Source of the DNA: Pomphorhynchus laevis
Taxonomy: Eukaryota > Acanthocephala > Palaeacanthocephala > Echinorhynchida > Pomphorhynchidae
Direction of reading: 5' to 3'
DNA: 64,000 bases
Assembly: GCA_012934845.2 (NCBI GenBank)
Contig: WNNJ02001194.1
Coordinates: 62,001-126,000 of the forward strand
Both the position numbers and the translations under genes were made by a program. A model generated the notes under the pieces. It ran no database searches, was not told the origin of the DNA, and worked only from the letters and a program-made list of their open reading frames with translations. Below are positions 45,214-56,564 of the stretch, piece by piece. Numbering within the stretch: position 1 is the stretch's first letter; every line of letters begins with the position of its first letter.

Positions 45214-45877
45214 ACAATTATTCCTGTAAGTTCCAGATTATTCCTGTCAGTTCCAGATTATTCCGGTCAGTTCCAGATTATTCCTGTCAGTTCCAGATTA
45301 TTCCTGTCAGTTCCAGATTATTTCTGTCAGTTCCAGATTATTCCTGTCAGTTCCGCTCGCGGATTTAGCTCAATCACTCGATAAGAGGTAATGCTAGAAA
45401 AGCGCGATCTCATATCCCTGTTCCTGATCAAGCATTTTCCACATCGCAATGCAATGATGGTTATACCTGTTTTCAAGTCGGGTGCGATTACAAAGATTGT
45501 GATGTATGGACACTCGTTTGTGTTAAAATATCCTACCGCTTGGTGTATAAACGTAAACAGTTCACATGCGGTTTTTGTACATCAGTATGACTACTACAGT
45601 TATCCTGCTCCTCTACTTCTGTATCAGACACGACCACTCAGACCAATACTATTTAAGATGTTTCCCTCGCATCAACACCTGACTTCGCATCTTATAATCC
45701 CATTATTGAACCTACTCTCTCACACACTCCTCGTTCAACTACGAACCAAACTTCCATTCATTTGCCTCATTCTAACAATGCTAACGGTAAAGCTTTTCAT
45801 CTCGTACCTCCTATTTTCTATTCCTCCCCCAATCTAAATAAATCTCAAACTTTTTTAATCTCTTCACGTACTCCTTC
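45214..45877 (+). mobile_element. L2-like LINE, copy B (5' end only)
   Basis: Seven units of the ATTATTCCTGTCAGTTCCAG repeat (45,217-45,354), then CCGCTCGCGGATTTAGCTCA and the first part of ORF1 (zinc-finger-like C..C..W region, HPTIEPTLSHTPRS-type text), with frame breaks. It ends inside ORF1 against a minus-strand CR1. Confidence 0.75.
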
Positions 45878-47440
45878 GGTTGACAATTGTGTTAAATCTT
45901 CTTCGTGGACGAATGTGAATCTTTTACGTGAGGCGATGTCTCTCAATCTGTTTGAATTTCGAAGATCGAACAGTTTACGACAAACATGTTCCCTCTGCCC
46001 TTTTTGAACATTAAGCGTTGTCCATACAAACATTAAATCAGAGGACCTTAAAGATTTCTTCATTGTGGTCACCCCAAGTGCGTGGAGTCGAAAAATGAAT
46101 GAGGGCTTGCGTTGGGTGGGTACAAGATGTGTGGCCTTGCGTAATATGGATTCGTACAGGTTCATCTCTGTCGTAGTTTGTGGGTGGCAGGCAGGTGAAG
46201 CGTATCTCATTAAAGATAAGATATAAACATTGTAAATTAACTTAAAACTGGATGCGTCAAGCTGGCCAATGGTCTTTCTAATAACTCCTAAAATTCGACG
46301 GCATTTAGCAACTGTGTGACTGGTATGTGGGAGCTTCTATTTACGATCACTCCAAGGTTTTGAAATTGGGGAACTGTTTCAATTTCTCTTCCGTCAATGG
46401 TATATGACGAATTGATGTGTAGATGTCCGATGCGCATATGTTTTGACTTATCGGGGTTTAATACCAGTCCCCGTTGATTACACCAGACCTTAATATTGTC
46501 AATGTCTCTCTGGAGTGTCATTGAATTTCGTTTATCGATTATTGGTCGCCAAATTTTCAAGTCGTCGGCATATAAACTACATGGATTCGAAATAGCTGTA
46601 GTATGCTCGTTGATGTAAATAATGAAGAGCAATGGACTGAGTACCGATCCTTGAGGAACACTGCGTCCAGGAGTTCTTGTCTTTGACATGTGTTTATTGG
46701 CCAATACAGTAATCTTCAGATTTCTAAGGCAAGAGTTAATCCAATTTAAGAGGGTTTATCTGATGCCGTACTGTTCCAGCGTAATAAAGAGGACATCATA
46801 GTATATCCGATCAAATGCTTTGCTGAGGTCGCAAAACCATTCATCAACACTAACTTCAGCCTCAGCATATCTGGTACAATCACTTCTCGCAAGTACGAGG
46901 TTTGTGACAGTAGATCTTCCTCGGCGGAAACCATGCTGGTTGTCGCAGAGTACATGGTTCTATTATAGGTGCCCGATAATTCGTTTAAAAAGCAGTTTCT
47001 CTAGCACGTTACAAGCAACTCAGGTAAGGCTTATTGGCCGATAGTTGCTTGCTAGATTACGGTCGCCTTTTTTGTGGAGAGGTCGGATTGTAGAACATTT
47101 CCAATCTGATGGTATACAGCCTGTTGACAAGGAGAAATCGAATATGGTGTGTAAAGGTTCATATATTACTGGTGCAAGTTCCCGAAGAAGAATTGGAGGA
47201 ATATTGTCTGATCCTGCCGCAATTGATCGAGGTAGCTTCATAAGTTCGTTAAGTACCTCGAATTTATCAAATGGAGTAAATTCGTAACACGGATATTGAG
47301 TTGTGGAGACTCGGGGGCAATATTGACAGGTAGGACTCTCTAGCCTGAATTGATCCAGGAAAATATTGACAATTGCTTTGTCATCGAATTTGAGCTCACC
47401 GGTTTCCAAAAATATAGAGTTGATCTCAGGGGTAGTGATT
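45878..47440 (-). mobile_element. CR1-like LINE, minus strand, partial
   Basis: On the minus strand: KLPRSIAAGSDNIPPILLREL, STIRPLHKKGDRNLASNYRPISLT (47,020-47,280), then broken LSKAFDR-type sequence (46,750-47,000), GRSVPQGSVLSPLLFIIYINE, SLYADDLKIW, LVLNPDKSKHMRIG and QNLGVIVN (46,288-46,690), and a C-terminal tail to about 45,880. Endonuclease lacking. At least three frame breaks. Confidence 0.8.
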
Positions 47441-47639
47441 TAAATGAGCTGATATGTTTCAACAATTTACTGGGATATCTTTGTGATGATCAAAAAGATA
47501 TCTTTTTGATGATCTTTCAGTAGTCAATACTGAAAGCAATTGTATATGGGTTATACATTTAACTGTATAACTTATATAAATATATTATATTGATATAAAA
47601 TTATATAAGATTATATAAATATATTATACTGTATTTTCC
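47441..47639. other. AT-rich spacer
   Basis: TATATAAATATATTATA-type sequence and a small hairpin (ATCTTTTTGATGATCAAAAAGAT, about 47,479-47,510). No gene. Confidence 0.5.
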
Positions 47640-50600
47640 TCTTTCCTATTCCTTCCCGCATTTAAATACATTTAATACTTTTTTCTTCCCTTCACGTTGT
47701 CCTTAATCTACTTCTCCCGTATCACTTCTCAATAATTTACATCCTATTGTCAAAATTATCTCCAATAACATCTCCGATCAACCTATTCAACACTCCACTT
47801 ATGTCACACATGCTCCAACCTATCTTAATTCTCCATCGAGCACCACTGTAATTCCCACGTCTACCTGCTCTTCAGCCTCTACCCTACCAGGGTAGAGTCA
47901 GGTCTATCCTAGCAAACATTCTTCCTGATGATAATCCATCCCTTTTCAATAATATCGCTCCTGTGCTTTTTAACCGTTTAAACAAATCCACTAAATCCAA
48001 TCATATAAGTCTTCTACTCCTAAAGATTGTTTTCCGACAGTTCAAATGTTTCCTATGTACTCTCCCAACGTTTTAAACTTGTAAACACTTTATCTACTCA
48101 TCGAATCTTTCCGTACTGCTCTCTTTCTGATATTGACCAGCTCAATTAAGCTCGCATTGAGAAACATTGACGTGAAACAAACGGCAAGTCACCCTTTTCA
48201 TTCTCAACGAAAATTTTCCGTCATACACACGAGGCCAAAAATTCGATGGCGTCCGGTTTATCCTCCTGTCTTCTTTGCTAGTCGATCTAGCTCGTGAGCA
48301 TACGTTTCGTCTTAGTATTTTCAACACTCGCTCCATTCTTCATAAAGCTGATCTGCTACTTGATATCTTCGATCAATTATCTATCGATATTCTCTATTAC
48401 CGAATCTTGGCACACTGACGATATTGCTATTCGTCATCTATGTCGCTCTGCTTGTTCTTTAGTTGAATCAGCTCATCCAATTGTCTCTTCCACATCTACT
48501 GCTTCTAACCATGGCGGTATCGTTGCCATTGCTCGTCACCCAACGTCTCTAAGTAAAATAAATGCTAACATCCGTTGCACTTCTTTCGAATTGCTAATAT
48601 GCAGATCATCAACTCCTTTCCCTCTTGGAGTTGTTATTGTATACCGTCCAGGCTCAGCTGCCCCCATCACGTATTTTTTAGCAAGCTTGCAGATCTTTCT
48701 CATTGTTCATTGTCTTATACTCGTTTATTTGTTCTCGGTGACTTTAACATTCGTCTTGATCGCCCGGTTGACTTTGACTCTATTACTTTAACTAATCTTT
48801 TTTCTGACTTTAAATATAAATTACTTTCAACAAGCCCAACTCATATTCTCGGCGGTGCTCTCGGCATCATTGCTGTTCCTAACTGCTTCAATGACTATAC
48901 CTCCTTGTCAACTACTAATCCTGGTCTGTCCGATCATTTCCTTGGCACTCTTATTCTTACTCGTAACCATCCTCCTTCTCCGCCTCAACCATTATTCACA
49001 CCAAGTCGATCCTGGAAACTTCTCGATATCCCTATTCTATGCACAGCCTTACCCAATTCTTCACTCTGTTCACTTCCTCTTAACTATCTCTCCCGATGAT
49101 CTATGCATTCGGTTTGATTCTGAACTTAAGTCGATCCTCAATAAACTTCTGCCTAGTCGACTCCGACGCTCTCAGCGCTTGCGCCATGCTCCTTGTCCGA
49201 TTCTGACTGTAGTCTTTCTAAGCGTCGACTCCGTCACTCTTTTTGTGTGTATAATCGCTTTCTTAAACGTATTCCCAACTAATTCCCCCCAAATCTCCGT
49301 GATTCCTAATTTTCTCTACGCCGTTCACATCTCCACTTATTTCCTCCCTTCTAGGCCGTTTTCGCTCTAATTACTCTACCGAAATTGCCTGTCTTAAAGT
49401 TCATAACGACTTACTCATATTTCGCTATCATAAATTATGTAGTGTCATAGTTTCTCTTGATCTATCGTCTGCTTTTGACATCGTCGATCACTTGATTCTT
49501 CTCCGTCGCCTTCGTCATTATTATGGATTCTCTTTACCCACTCATCATGGTTTTCTTCATATCTATCAAACCGTGCATTTCGCGTCTATTCTAACTCTTC
49601 TCTCTCATCATTCATCCATCCCGACCGGTGTTCCACAAGGCTCCGTATTAGGCCCTATGCTTTTCTCTCTTCTTCTCGGTGACTTGTCTTCGATTTCTCA
49701 TAAATTTAAATTCCATTTTATGCAATATGCTGATGACATTCTCATCTATGCTCACGCACCTGCTAATCGTATTCATGATCTTAGTGTTTCTGCTTCCGAC
49801 TGTCTTGTCTCAATTTCCAATCATCTTTCTTCCCTTCGCCTTTCTCTGAATCCTGATAAATCTAAAATTATGTGGATCCTACCTCGAAGCTTCGACGTAG
49901 AACCTCCTTCCGTATCATTAAATTCTACAATTCTTCCTATCGTTGATAATCTCGTTTTCTTAGTCTTCCATTTTGACAACCGACTTTCACTTAAACCTTT
50001 CGTTAGTGATAAAGTACGCTCATCTACCTTGATACTCCGCAATCTCCGACAAGTTCGTAGATTGATCGATTTCCCTTCTTGTATGACTCTCATATCTTCT
50101 CTCCTTTTTTCTAGACTCGATTATTGTCTTAGTCTATTTTCCAACTCACCTAAATCCACTCTTCTTCCCCTACAACGCATCGTCAACGCAGCCGTCCGAA
50201 TTCTCCTCCGTCTTCGTCGTTTTGATCATACATCCTACCATCTTACTTCTTTCGATTTGCCTACAATTTATTATCGTGTTCAAATTCGTCTTCTTATGGT
50301 TGCTTTCCACCTTGTAACTTTTCATACCCTTTCATTTCTCAACCTTCCTTTTCTTGATAATTCTCGTCCTGCTTACTGACCTTGCGTTCCTGTAATTCCC
50401 TTCTTTTACATGTCCCAAACTACTCTACCTCCTTTGGACTCCGCTCCTTCCTGGTGTCTGCTCCTCTATCGTGGAATCATCTGCTCATTCATATACGCCA
50501 ATCAACTTCCCTGCCGTGCTTCAAAGGCCAAATCCGATCTTATTGAAACAATTTTTCTGCTTGACTTTTTCATTCTTTGTTTGTGGACTTGTAAGCGTGC

Positions 50601-50655
50601 AGCTGGCACGCATTTGCCACGTTAAATAGATTTGTATTATTATTATTATCCTTAA
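47640..50655 (+). mobile_element. L2-like LINE, copy C, degraded
   Basis: ORF1 remnant (47,640-48,290), endonuclease (48,290-49,100; VFSTLAPFFIKL, YRPG, GDFNIRLDRP), an internal deletion in the linker and RT fingers near 49,340, then RT (49,340-50,380; FRSNYSTEIACLKV-like, PTGVPQGSVLGPMLFSLLLG, MQYADDILIY). The 3' tail at 50,590-50,655 has GCGTGC-AGCTG-GCACGC and then ATT repeats. Several frameshifts. Very similar to copy D. Confidence 0.85.
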
Positions 50656-51496
50656 ATATTATTTCCACTCGTAATTTTAAAAATTAACTGGGCACTTGTG
50701 AGTTTATCTCAGTAATTGTATCACACTTAGGTGACCCCTTAAGTATTAGCGTGTGCTACAGGTCGACGCAATCATATGTATTGGATCATGAATTTTCTAA
50801 ACTAATTAGTTACTGTTTCGAGCTTGAAGTATATCTATTAGTTAGCGATTTTAATATACCCTCTGCTGGTCACATCGGGAATTATGTTTTAGATAATTGT
50901 TCTTCAAAGTTCTATGTGGACTTTTGGAATTTTCTTACAAATGATTTCATGTAAGAGCGGCATCTGCAGTTGGCCACCAGATTCACGCAAAACCAGGAAT
51001 CTTGTCTAGATCTGGTATTTTCTAAATTGATTACAAGTGTGGGTAATATAAGTTATCAGGGTCCCGTTAGATTGAGATACTATTGCATTATCTTACTCAA
51101 TTTTTTTCCTAGGTAAGCGGAAAATGTTATATAGTCGGAAAGGTCCTGACAATAAATTGATGCAAACGCATTACGAGCAGCGGCATTATGAACATCATTC
51201 AACTGTTCTAGCGACGATATTGAGGTAATGTGGCATGTTATTGAATCAGGTTTAGTAGCGCTTGGAGATGAGTTTGCATCACACCGTAAAGTACCAAAAA
51301 GTAAAGCTAAATACCCTCCTTTGCTTGACATTGAATTGCGATATGCTCTCAAACATAGGAATCGGCTATTTGAAAACGCATGCTAACACTGAGAGGATTT
51401 GCAACGCAGCAAGAAGAATGACCTATATTGTTAAACATTGCTTTAAATACCCTTATCTCGTTTATGATAAGAAAATTTATAACTGTTCTAGCAAAT
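50656..51496 (+). mobile_element. CR1-like fragment, left part (split by copy D)
   Basis: Reads in pieces YRSTQSYVLDHEFSKL, LVSDFNIPSAGHIG and LKHRNRLFENA-type linker text, then ICNAARRMTYIVKHCF. It continues on the far side of LINE copy D at 55,936. Confidence 0.6.
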
Positions 51497-51500
51497 TACA

Positions 51501-51598
51501 ATTATTCCTGTCAGTTCCAGATTATTCCTGTCAGTTCCAGATTATTCCTGTCAGTTCCAGATTATTCCTGTCAGTTCCAGATTATTCCTGTCAGTTCC
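51501..51598 (+). repeat. 5' tandem repeat of LINE copy D
   Basis: Five 20-bp units ATTATTCCTGTCAGTTCCAG, almost identical to one another. The same repeat begins copies A (four worn units) and B (seven units), so it belongs to the element and may be its promoter region. Confidence 0.9.
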
Positions 51599-51643
51599 GC
51601 TCGCTACGCTCGCGGATTGAGCTCAATCTATCAATAAAAGGTT

Positions 51644-52968
51644 ATGCCTAAAAAAGCGCGATCTCAGATCCCTGTTCCTGATCAACAATCTTCCACATCT
51701 AAATGCAATGATGGTTATACCAGCTTTGAAGTTGGATGCGATTCCAAAGATTGCGATGTATGGACACTTGTTCGTGTTAAAATATCCGACCACTCAGTGT
51801 ATAAACTTAAACATTTCACTTGCGGTTTTTGTACATCAGTACGACTACTACAGTTATCCTGCTCATCTACTCCTGTATCACACACTACCACTCAGACCAA
51901 TGCTGTTTTAGATGTTTCCCTCGCATCAACACCTGACTTCGCATCATATAATCCCATTATTGAACCTACTCTCTCACACACTCCTCGTTCAACTACGTAC
52001 CAAACTTCCATTAATCTTTCTCATTCTAACAATGCTAACGGCAAAGCTTTTCATCTCGTACCTCCTCTTTCCTATTCCTCCCCCAATCTAAATAAATCTC
52101 AAACTTCTTTATTCTCCTCACGAACTCCTTACTCGACCCCCCTGTATCACCTCTCAATAATTTACACCCTTCCATCAAAATCATTTCCAGTAACATTTCC
52201 GATCAACTAATTCAACACTCCATTCCTGTCACTCATGCCCCAACCTATTTTAATTCTCCTTACTCTACCTCCCACGTAACACTTCCCAATAAGTTACATC
52301 CTTCATTTAAAATCATATCCAGTCACATCTCTGATCAACCGATTCAACACCCCGCTCCTGTCACACTTGCTCCAACCAATATTAATTCTTTATCAAGCAC
52401 CCCTGTCATTTCCACTTCTATCTGCTCATCTACCTCGACTCCAACCAGCTCTGTCCGTCCACCACTTCCACGAAATCGTTTTCCTTCGCGCGATCGCTGT
52501 ATAATCATATCAAACTTAAAGCTTTCCGAATCTGCTTCTCCACAATCTCGCCTCGATGATGATGTATCTGCTTTCAGGTCTATCATAGCAACCATTCTTC
52601 CTGATGATAACCCATCACTCTTCAATAATATCGCTCCTGTATCCTTTATTCGTTTAAACAAATCCACTAAATCAAATCATCTCAGTCCTCCACTCTTAAA
52701 AATCGTTTTCCGACATAGTTCACATGCCTCTTCGGTACTCTCCCAACGTTTTAAACTTCTTACCACTTCATCTACTTGCCGTATCTTTCCTGACCGCTCC
52801 CCTTCTGATATTGCCCAGCTCAATTTAGCTCGCATTGAAAAACATCGACGTGAAACAAACGGCGAGTCATCCTTATCTATACGTAAAATCAACGGAAATT
52901 TTCACGTTCTTCACACAAGGCCAAAAATTCGATGGCGTCCCATCTCTCCCCCTTGTCTTCTTCGCTAG
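51644..52968 (+). CDS. LINE copy D ORF1 protein (one frameshift)
   Basis: Starts MPKKARSQIPVP. Residues 25-70 hold a Cys-rich patch (GCDSKDCDVW...KLKHFTCGFC) resembling the PHD-like finger of CR1/L2 ORF1. A Ser/Thr/Pro-rich middle follows, with an internal repeat (NNLHPSIKIISSNISDQ / NKLHPSFKIISSHISDQ). The C-terminus has LARIEKHRRETNGESSLSIRK, the usual R..L..E..RR..GE..L.IR end of such ORF1s. The frame shifts by one at about 52,130. The stop at 52,966-52,968 overlaps the ORF2 start by 37 nt. Its role is as a nucleic-acid-binding chaperone by family analogy. Confidence 0.7.
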
Positions 52969-55841
52969 TCGATCTCGCTCCTAAGCATACTTTTCGTCTT
53001 AGTCTATTCAATACTCGCTCCATTCTTCATAAAGCTGATATGCTTCTCGATATCTTCGATCAATTATCTATCGATATTCTCTGCATTACCGAATCCTGGC
53101 ACACTGACTCCAACGATCTTGCTATTCGTCGTCTATGTCGCTCTGGTTGTTCTCTAGTTGAATCAGCTCGTCAAATTACATCTCATACATCTACTGCGTC
53201 TAACCATGGCGGTATTGTTGCCATTGCTCGTCACCCAATGTCTTTACGTAAAATCAACGTTAACATCCGTTACACCTCGTTCGAATTACTCATATGCAGA
53301 TTATCAACGCCTTTCCCTCTGGAACTTGTGATTGTATACCGTCCAGGTTCAGTTGCCCCATCACGTATCTTCTTTAACGACCTTGCAGATCTAATGTCTC
53401 ACTGTTCATTGTCTTATACTCCTTCTTTTGTTCTCGGTGACTTTAACATTCGTCTTGATCGCCCGTCTGACTCTGACTCTATCACTTTAACTAATCTTTT
53501 TTCTGATTTTAACTATAAATTACTTTCAACAAGCCCAACTCATATTCTCGGCGGTGCTCTCGACATCATTGCTGTTCCTAACTGCTTCAATGACTATACC
53601 TCCTTGTCAATTACTGATCCTGGTTTGTCCGATCATTTCCTTGTCACTCTTACTCTTACTCGTCCCCATCCTCCTTCTCCGCCTTTACCATTATCTACAC
53701 CAAGTCGACCCTGGAAGCTTCTCGATATCCCTATTCTCTGCACATCCTTACTCAATTCTTCACTCTTTTCACTTCCTCTTAACTATCTCTCTCCCGATGA
53801 TCTCTGCATTCTGTTTGATTCTGAACTTACGTCGATCCTCAATAACCTTCTACCTAGTCGACTTCGACGTTCCCAGCGCTTGCGCCATGCTCCCTGGTTC
53901 GATTCTGACTGTAGTCTTTCTAAGCGTCGACTCCGTCACTCTTTTCGTATGTATAAACGCTTTCTTAAACGTTCACCCAACTCACTCCCTCCAAATCTTC
54001 GTGATTCCTACTTTTCTCAACGCCGTTCACATCTCATTCTTATACGTACTAAACGTACTCTCTTTTGGCGAAATCAACTCGAGTCATCTTCCAACTCGAA
54101 ATCTCATTGGAAAATCTTAAACTCAATTCTTTCACGATCATCTACCCCTTGTAATATAAATCCTGATGAATTTTCTTCTTATCTACAAACTAAGCTATCT
54201 AATTTACTTTCCCTACTACCCATAGCCCCCTTGTACCCACTCTTATCTTTAAATACTTCCCTCCCAGAACTATTCCACCTTCTTCCCGTTTCGTCTGATG
54301 AAGTTTCTTCGGTTCTGCTGTCATTACCTAATAAAACCTCTCCTTCTGACCCAATTCCCACTCACTTACTTAAAAATATCTGCACTTTTATCTTACCCTT
54401 CCTAACCACATTGTTCAACTCGTCCATCCGTAGCTGTACATTTCCTTCCATCTGGAAATGCGCCACTGTTCGTCCTATCATCAAAAAGCAATCTCTCGAC
54501 TCTTCACTACCATCTTCGTACCGTCCAATCTCACTTCTCCCAACCCTCTCTAAACTCCTTGAGCGTCTCGTTCTTAAGCAAGTTAATACATATCTCTATT
54601 CCTCTAACTTATTTCCTCCCTTCCAAGCCGCTTTTCGCTCTAATTACTCTACCGAAATTGCATGTCTTAAAGTTTATAACGACTTACTCATATCGCGCGA
54701 TCATAAATTATGTAGTGTCATAGTTTCTCTTGATCTATCGTCTGCTTTTGACATCGTCGATCACTCGATTCTTCTCCATCGCCTTCGTCATGATTATGGC
54801 TTCTCTTTACCCACTGTATCATGGTTTTCTTCATATCTATCAAACCGTACATTTCGCGTATACTCTAACTCTTCTCTCTCCCATCCTTCGTCCATTCCGT
54901 CCGGTGTTCCGCAAGGCTCCGTATTAGGCCCTATACTTTTCTCTCTTCTTCTTGGTGATTTGTCTTCGATTTCTCATAAATTTAACTTCCATGTTATGCA
55001 ATATGCTGATGACATTCTCATCTATGCTCATGCACCTGTTTATCGTATTCGCGATCTTAGTGTTTCTGCTTCCGACTGCCTTGTCTCAATTTCCAATCAT
55101 CTTTCTTCCCTTCGCCTTTCTCTGAATCCTGATAAATCCAAAATTATGTGGATCCTACCTCGACGCCTCGGCTTCGAACCTCCCTCCGTATCATTAAATT
55201 CTAAAATTCTTCCTATCGTTGATAATCTCGTTTTCCTAGGCTTCCATTTTGACAACCGACTTTCACTTAAACCTTTCGTTAGAGATAAAGTACGCTCATC
55301 TACCTTGATACTCCGCAACCTCCGTCAAGTTCGTAGATTGATCGATTTCCCTTCTTGTATGACTCTCATATCATCTCTCCTTTTTTCTAGACTCGATTAT
55401 TGTCTTAGTCTATTTTCCAACTCACCTAAATCCACTCTTCTTCCCCTACAACGCATCGTCAACGCAGCTGTCCGAATTCTCCTCCGTCTTCGTCGTTTTG
55501 ATCACACATCCTACCATCTTGCTTCTCTCGATTTGCCTACAATTTATTGTCGTGTTCAAATTCGTCTTCTTATCGTTGCTTTCCGCCTTGTAACTTTTCA
55601 TACCCCTTCATTTCTCAACCTTCCTTTTCTTGATAATTCTCGTCCTGTTTACTGCTCCTTGCGTTCCTGTAATTCCCTTCTTTTACATGTCCCAAACTAC
55701 TCTACCTCCTTTGGACTCCGCTCCTTCCTGGTGGCTGCTTCTCTATCGTGGAATCATCTGCCCATTCATATACGCCAATCAACTTCCCTGCAGTGCTTCA
55801 AACGACAAATCCGATCCCATCTGAACAATTTAACTGCTTGA
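52932..55841 (+). CDS. LINE copy D ORF2: endonuclease-reverse transcriptase, 969 aa, intact
   Basis: Residues 1-250 are an AP-type endonuclease: LFNTRSILHKAD (N), ITESWHTD (E), IVYRPG, LGDFNIRL (D..N) and GLSDHFLV (SDH). The linker carries WFDSDCSLSKRRLRHSFR. RT is at about 490-760: CATVRPIIKKQ, YRPISLLPTLSKLLERLV, SLDLSSAFDIVDHSILL, PSGVPQGSVLGPILFSLLLGD, the catalytic QYADDILIY, RLSLNPDKSKIMW and NLVFLGFHF. The C-terminal tail ends SWNHLPIHIRQSTSLQCFKR. All catalytic motifs are present and there is no break. GDLSSISHKFNFH before YADD resembles L2 elements. The start codon overlaps the end of ORF1. Confidence 0.92.
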   Translation: MASHLSPLSSSLVDLAPKHTFRLSLFNTRSILHKADMLLDIFDQLSIDILCITESWHTDSNDLAIRRLCRSGCSLVESARQITSHTSTASNHGGIVAIARHPMSLRKINVNIRYTSFELLICRLSTPFPLELVIVYRPGSVAPSRIFFNDLADLMSHCSLSYTPSFVLGDFNIRLDRPSDSDSITLTNLFSDFNYKLLSTSPTHILGGALDIIAVPNCFNDYTSLSITDPGLSDHFLVTLTLTRPHPPSPPLPLSTPSRPWKLLDIPILCTSLLNSSLFSLPLNYLSPDDLCILFDSELTSILNNLLPSRLRRSQRLRHAPWFDSDCSLSKRRLRHSFRMYKRFLKRSPNSLPPNLRDSYFSQRRSHLILIRTKRTLFWRNQLESSSNSKSHWKILNSILSRSSTPCNINPDEFSSYLQTKLSNLLSLLPIAPLYPLLSLNTSLPELFHLLPVSSDEVSSVLLSLPNKTSPSDPIPTHLLKNICTFILPFLTTLFNSSIRSCTFPSIWKCATVRPIIKKQSLDSSLPSSYRPISLLPTLSKLLERLVLKQVNTYLYSSNLFPPFQAAFRSNYSTEIACLKVYNDLLISRDHKLCSVIVSLDLSSAFDIVDHSILLHRLRHDYGFSLPTVSWFSSYLSNRTFRVYSNSSLSHPSSIPSGVPQGSVLGPILFSLLLGDLSSISHKFNFHVMQYADDILIYAHAPVYRIRDLSVSASDCLVSISNHLSSLRLSLNPDKSKIMWILPRRLGFEPPSVSLNSKILPIVDNLVFLGFHFDNRLSLKPFVRDKVRSSTLILRNLRQVRRLIDFPSCMTLISSLLFSRLDYCLSLFSNSPKSTLLPLQRIVNAAVRILLRLRRFDHTSYHLASLDLPTIYCRVQIRLLIVAFRLVTFHTPSFLNLPFLDNSRPVYCSLRSCNSLLLHVPNYSTSFGLRSFLVAASLSWNHLPIHIRQSTSLQCFKRQIRSHLNNLTA

Positions 55842-55870
55842 CTTTCTCATTTTTGTTTGTGGACTTGTAA

Positions 55871-55887
55871 GCGTACAGCTTGTACGC
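55871..55887 (+). promoter_or_regulatory. 3' stem-loop of L2-like LINE
   Basis: GCGTAC-AGCTT-GTACGC followed by ATTTGCCAC and an (ATT)n end. Copy C has GCGTGC-AGCTG-GCACGC at 50,595-50,611, so the stem base pair changed from G:C to A:T with pairing kept. Subfamily 2 has GCGTGC-GCTG-GCACGC at 56,709-56,724. By analogy with UnaL2-type LINEs it may be the RT recognition hairpin. Confidence 0.65.
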
Positions 55888-55935
55888 ATTTGCCACATTA
55901 AATAAATTTGTATTATTATTATTATTATTATGATG

Positions 55936-56550
55936 TACATTTATATAATGGTCTTATAAAACCGATATTAGAATGTGTCGCCAACAGTATTTCCGTGTAC
56001 GCGTATAGAACTTGACCAGTTAGAGCTCATACTGCGACGGCTTACGAAATTATGTCCGCAGGTACGATATATTCCCTATGAGACACGATTAAAAATTTCT
56101 GAATGTGCCGACAATGCGTGCAAGGTTCCTTCTTTTCGACCTTCTAGCTATGTATCGACTAATTAATGAAGATGAAAATTTTTCAACAAATAGAGTTGAA
56201 CTCAATGAACGGGATGGACGTAGAGGGCACTCGAAAGTATTGGTAGTTTATGAACATGGAAAATACCCTCGTCATTTCCGACTGTCCCATCGAGCGGTGA
56301 ATGCTAGGAATCGTCTTTCAGCTGATGTCATTGCGGTGCATATAATCAACAAATTTTAATCTAATGTAAAGAGCTGGATTCGCAATGAGAAAGAGTGGTT
56401 GCTGCAGTACACATGGTCTTGATATATCTATAATGCATGATTTTTCTCTTGTATTAATTTGTATTTTGTGAGCGGCCAAAACAGATTTATGGCTATGACC
56501 GATAATAAGTAATTTAAAATCTTCGGGTTTTACGGTGAAATGCATTCATT
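55936..56550 (+). mobile_element. CR1-like fragment, right part (split by copy D)
   Basis: VHLYNGLIKPILECVANSISVYA, LILRRLTKLCPQVRYIPYETRLK and LLAMYRLINED, then HFRLSHRAVNARNRLSADV: the RT C-terminal region of CR1. With 50,656-51,496 it forms one old copy interrupted by LINE D. Confidence 0.7.
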
Positions 56551-56564
56551 TCCGTTCTTATTAT

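Larger units (their letters stand above)
51497..55935 (+). mobile_element. L2-like LINE, copy D, nearly full length
   Basis: Full layout: five ATTATTCCTGTCAGTTCCAG units (51,501-51,598), CCGCTCGCTACGCTCGCGG, ORF1 (51,644-52,968), ORF2 (52,932-55,841), a 3' stem-loop (55,871-55,887) and an (ATT)n end. Known biology: L2/CR1-group elements copy by target-primed reverse transcription and end in short microsatellite-like repeats. ORF2 is unbroken; ORF1 has one apparent frameshift. It lies inside an older CR1 fragment. This is the youngest-looking element in the window. Confidence 0.88.
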
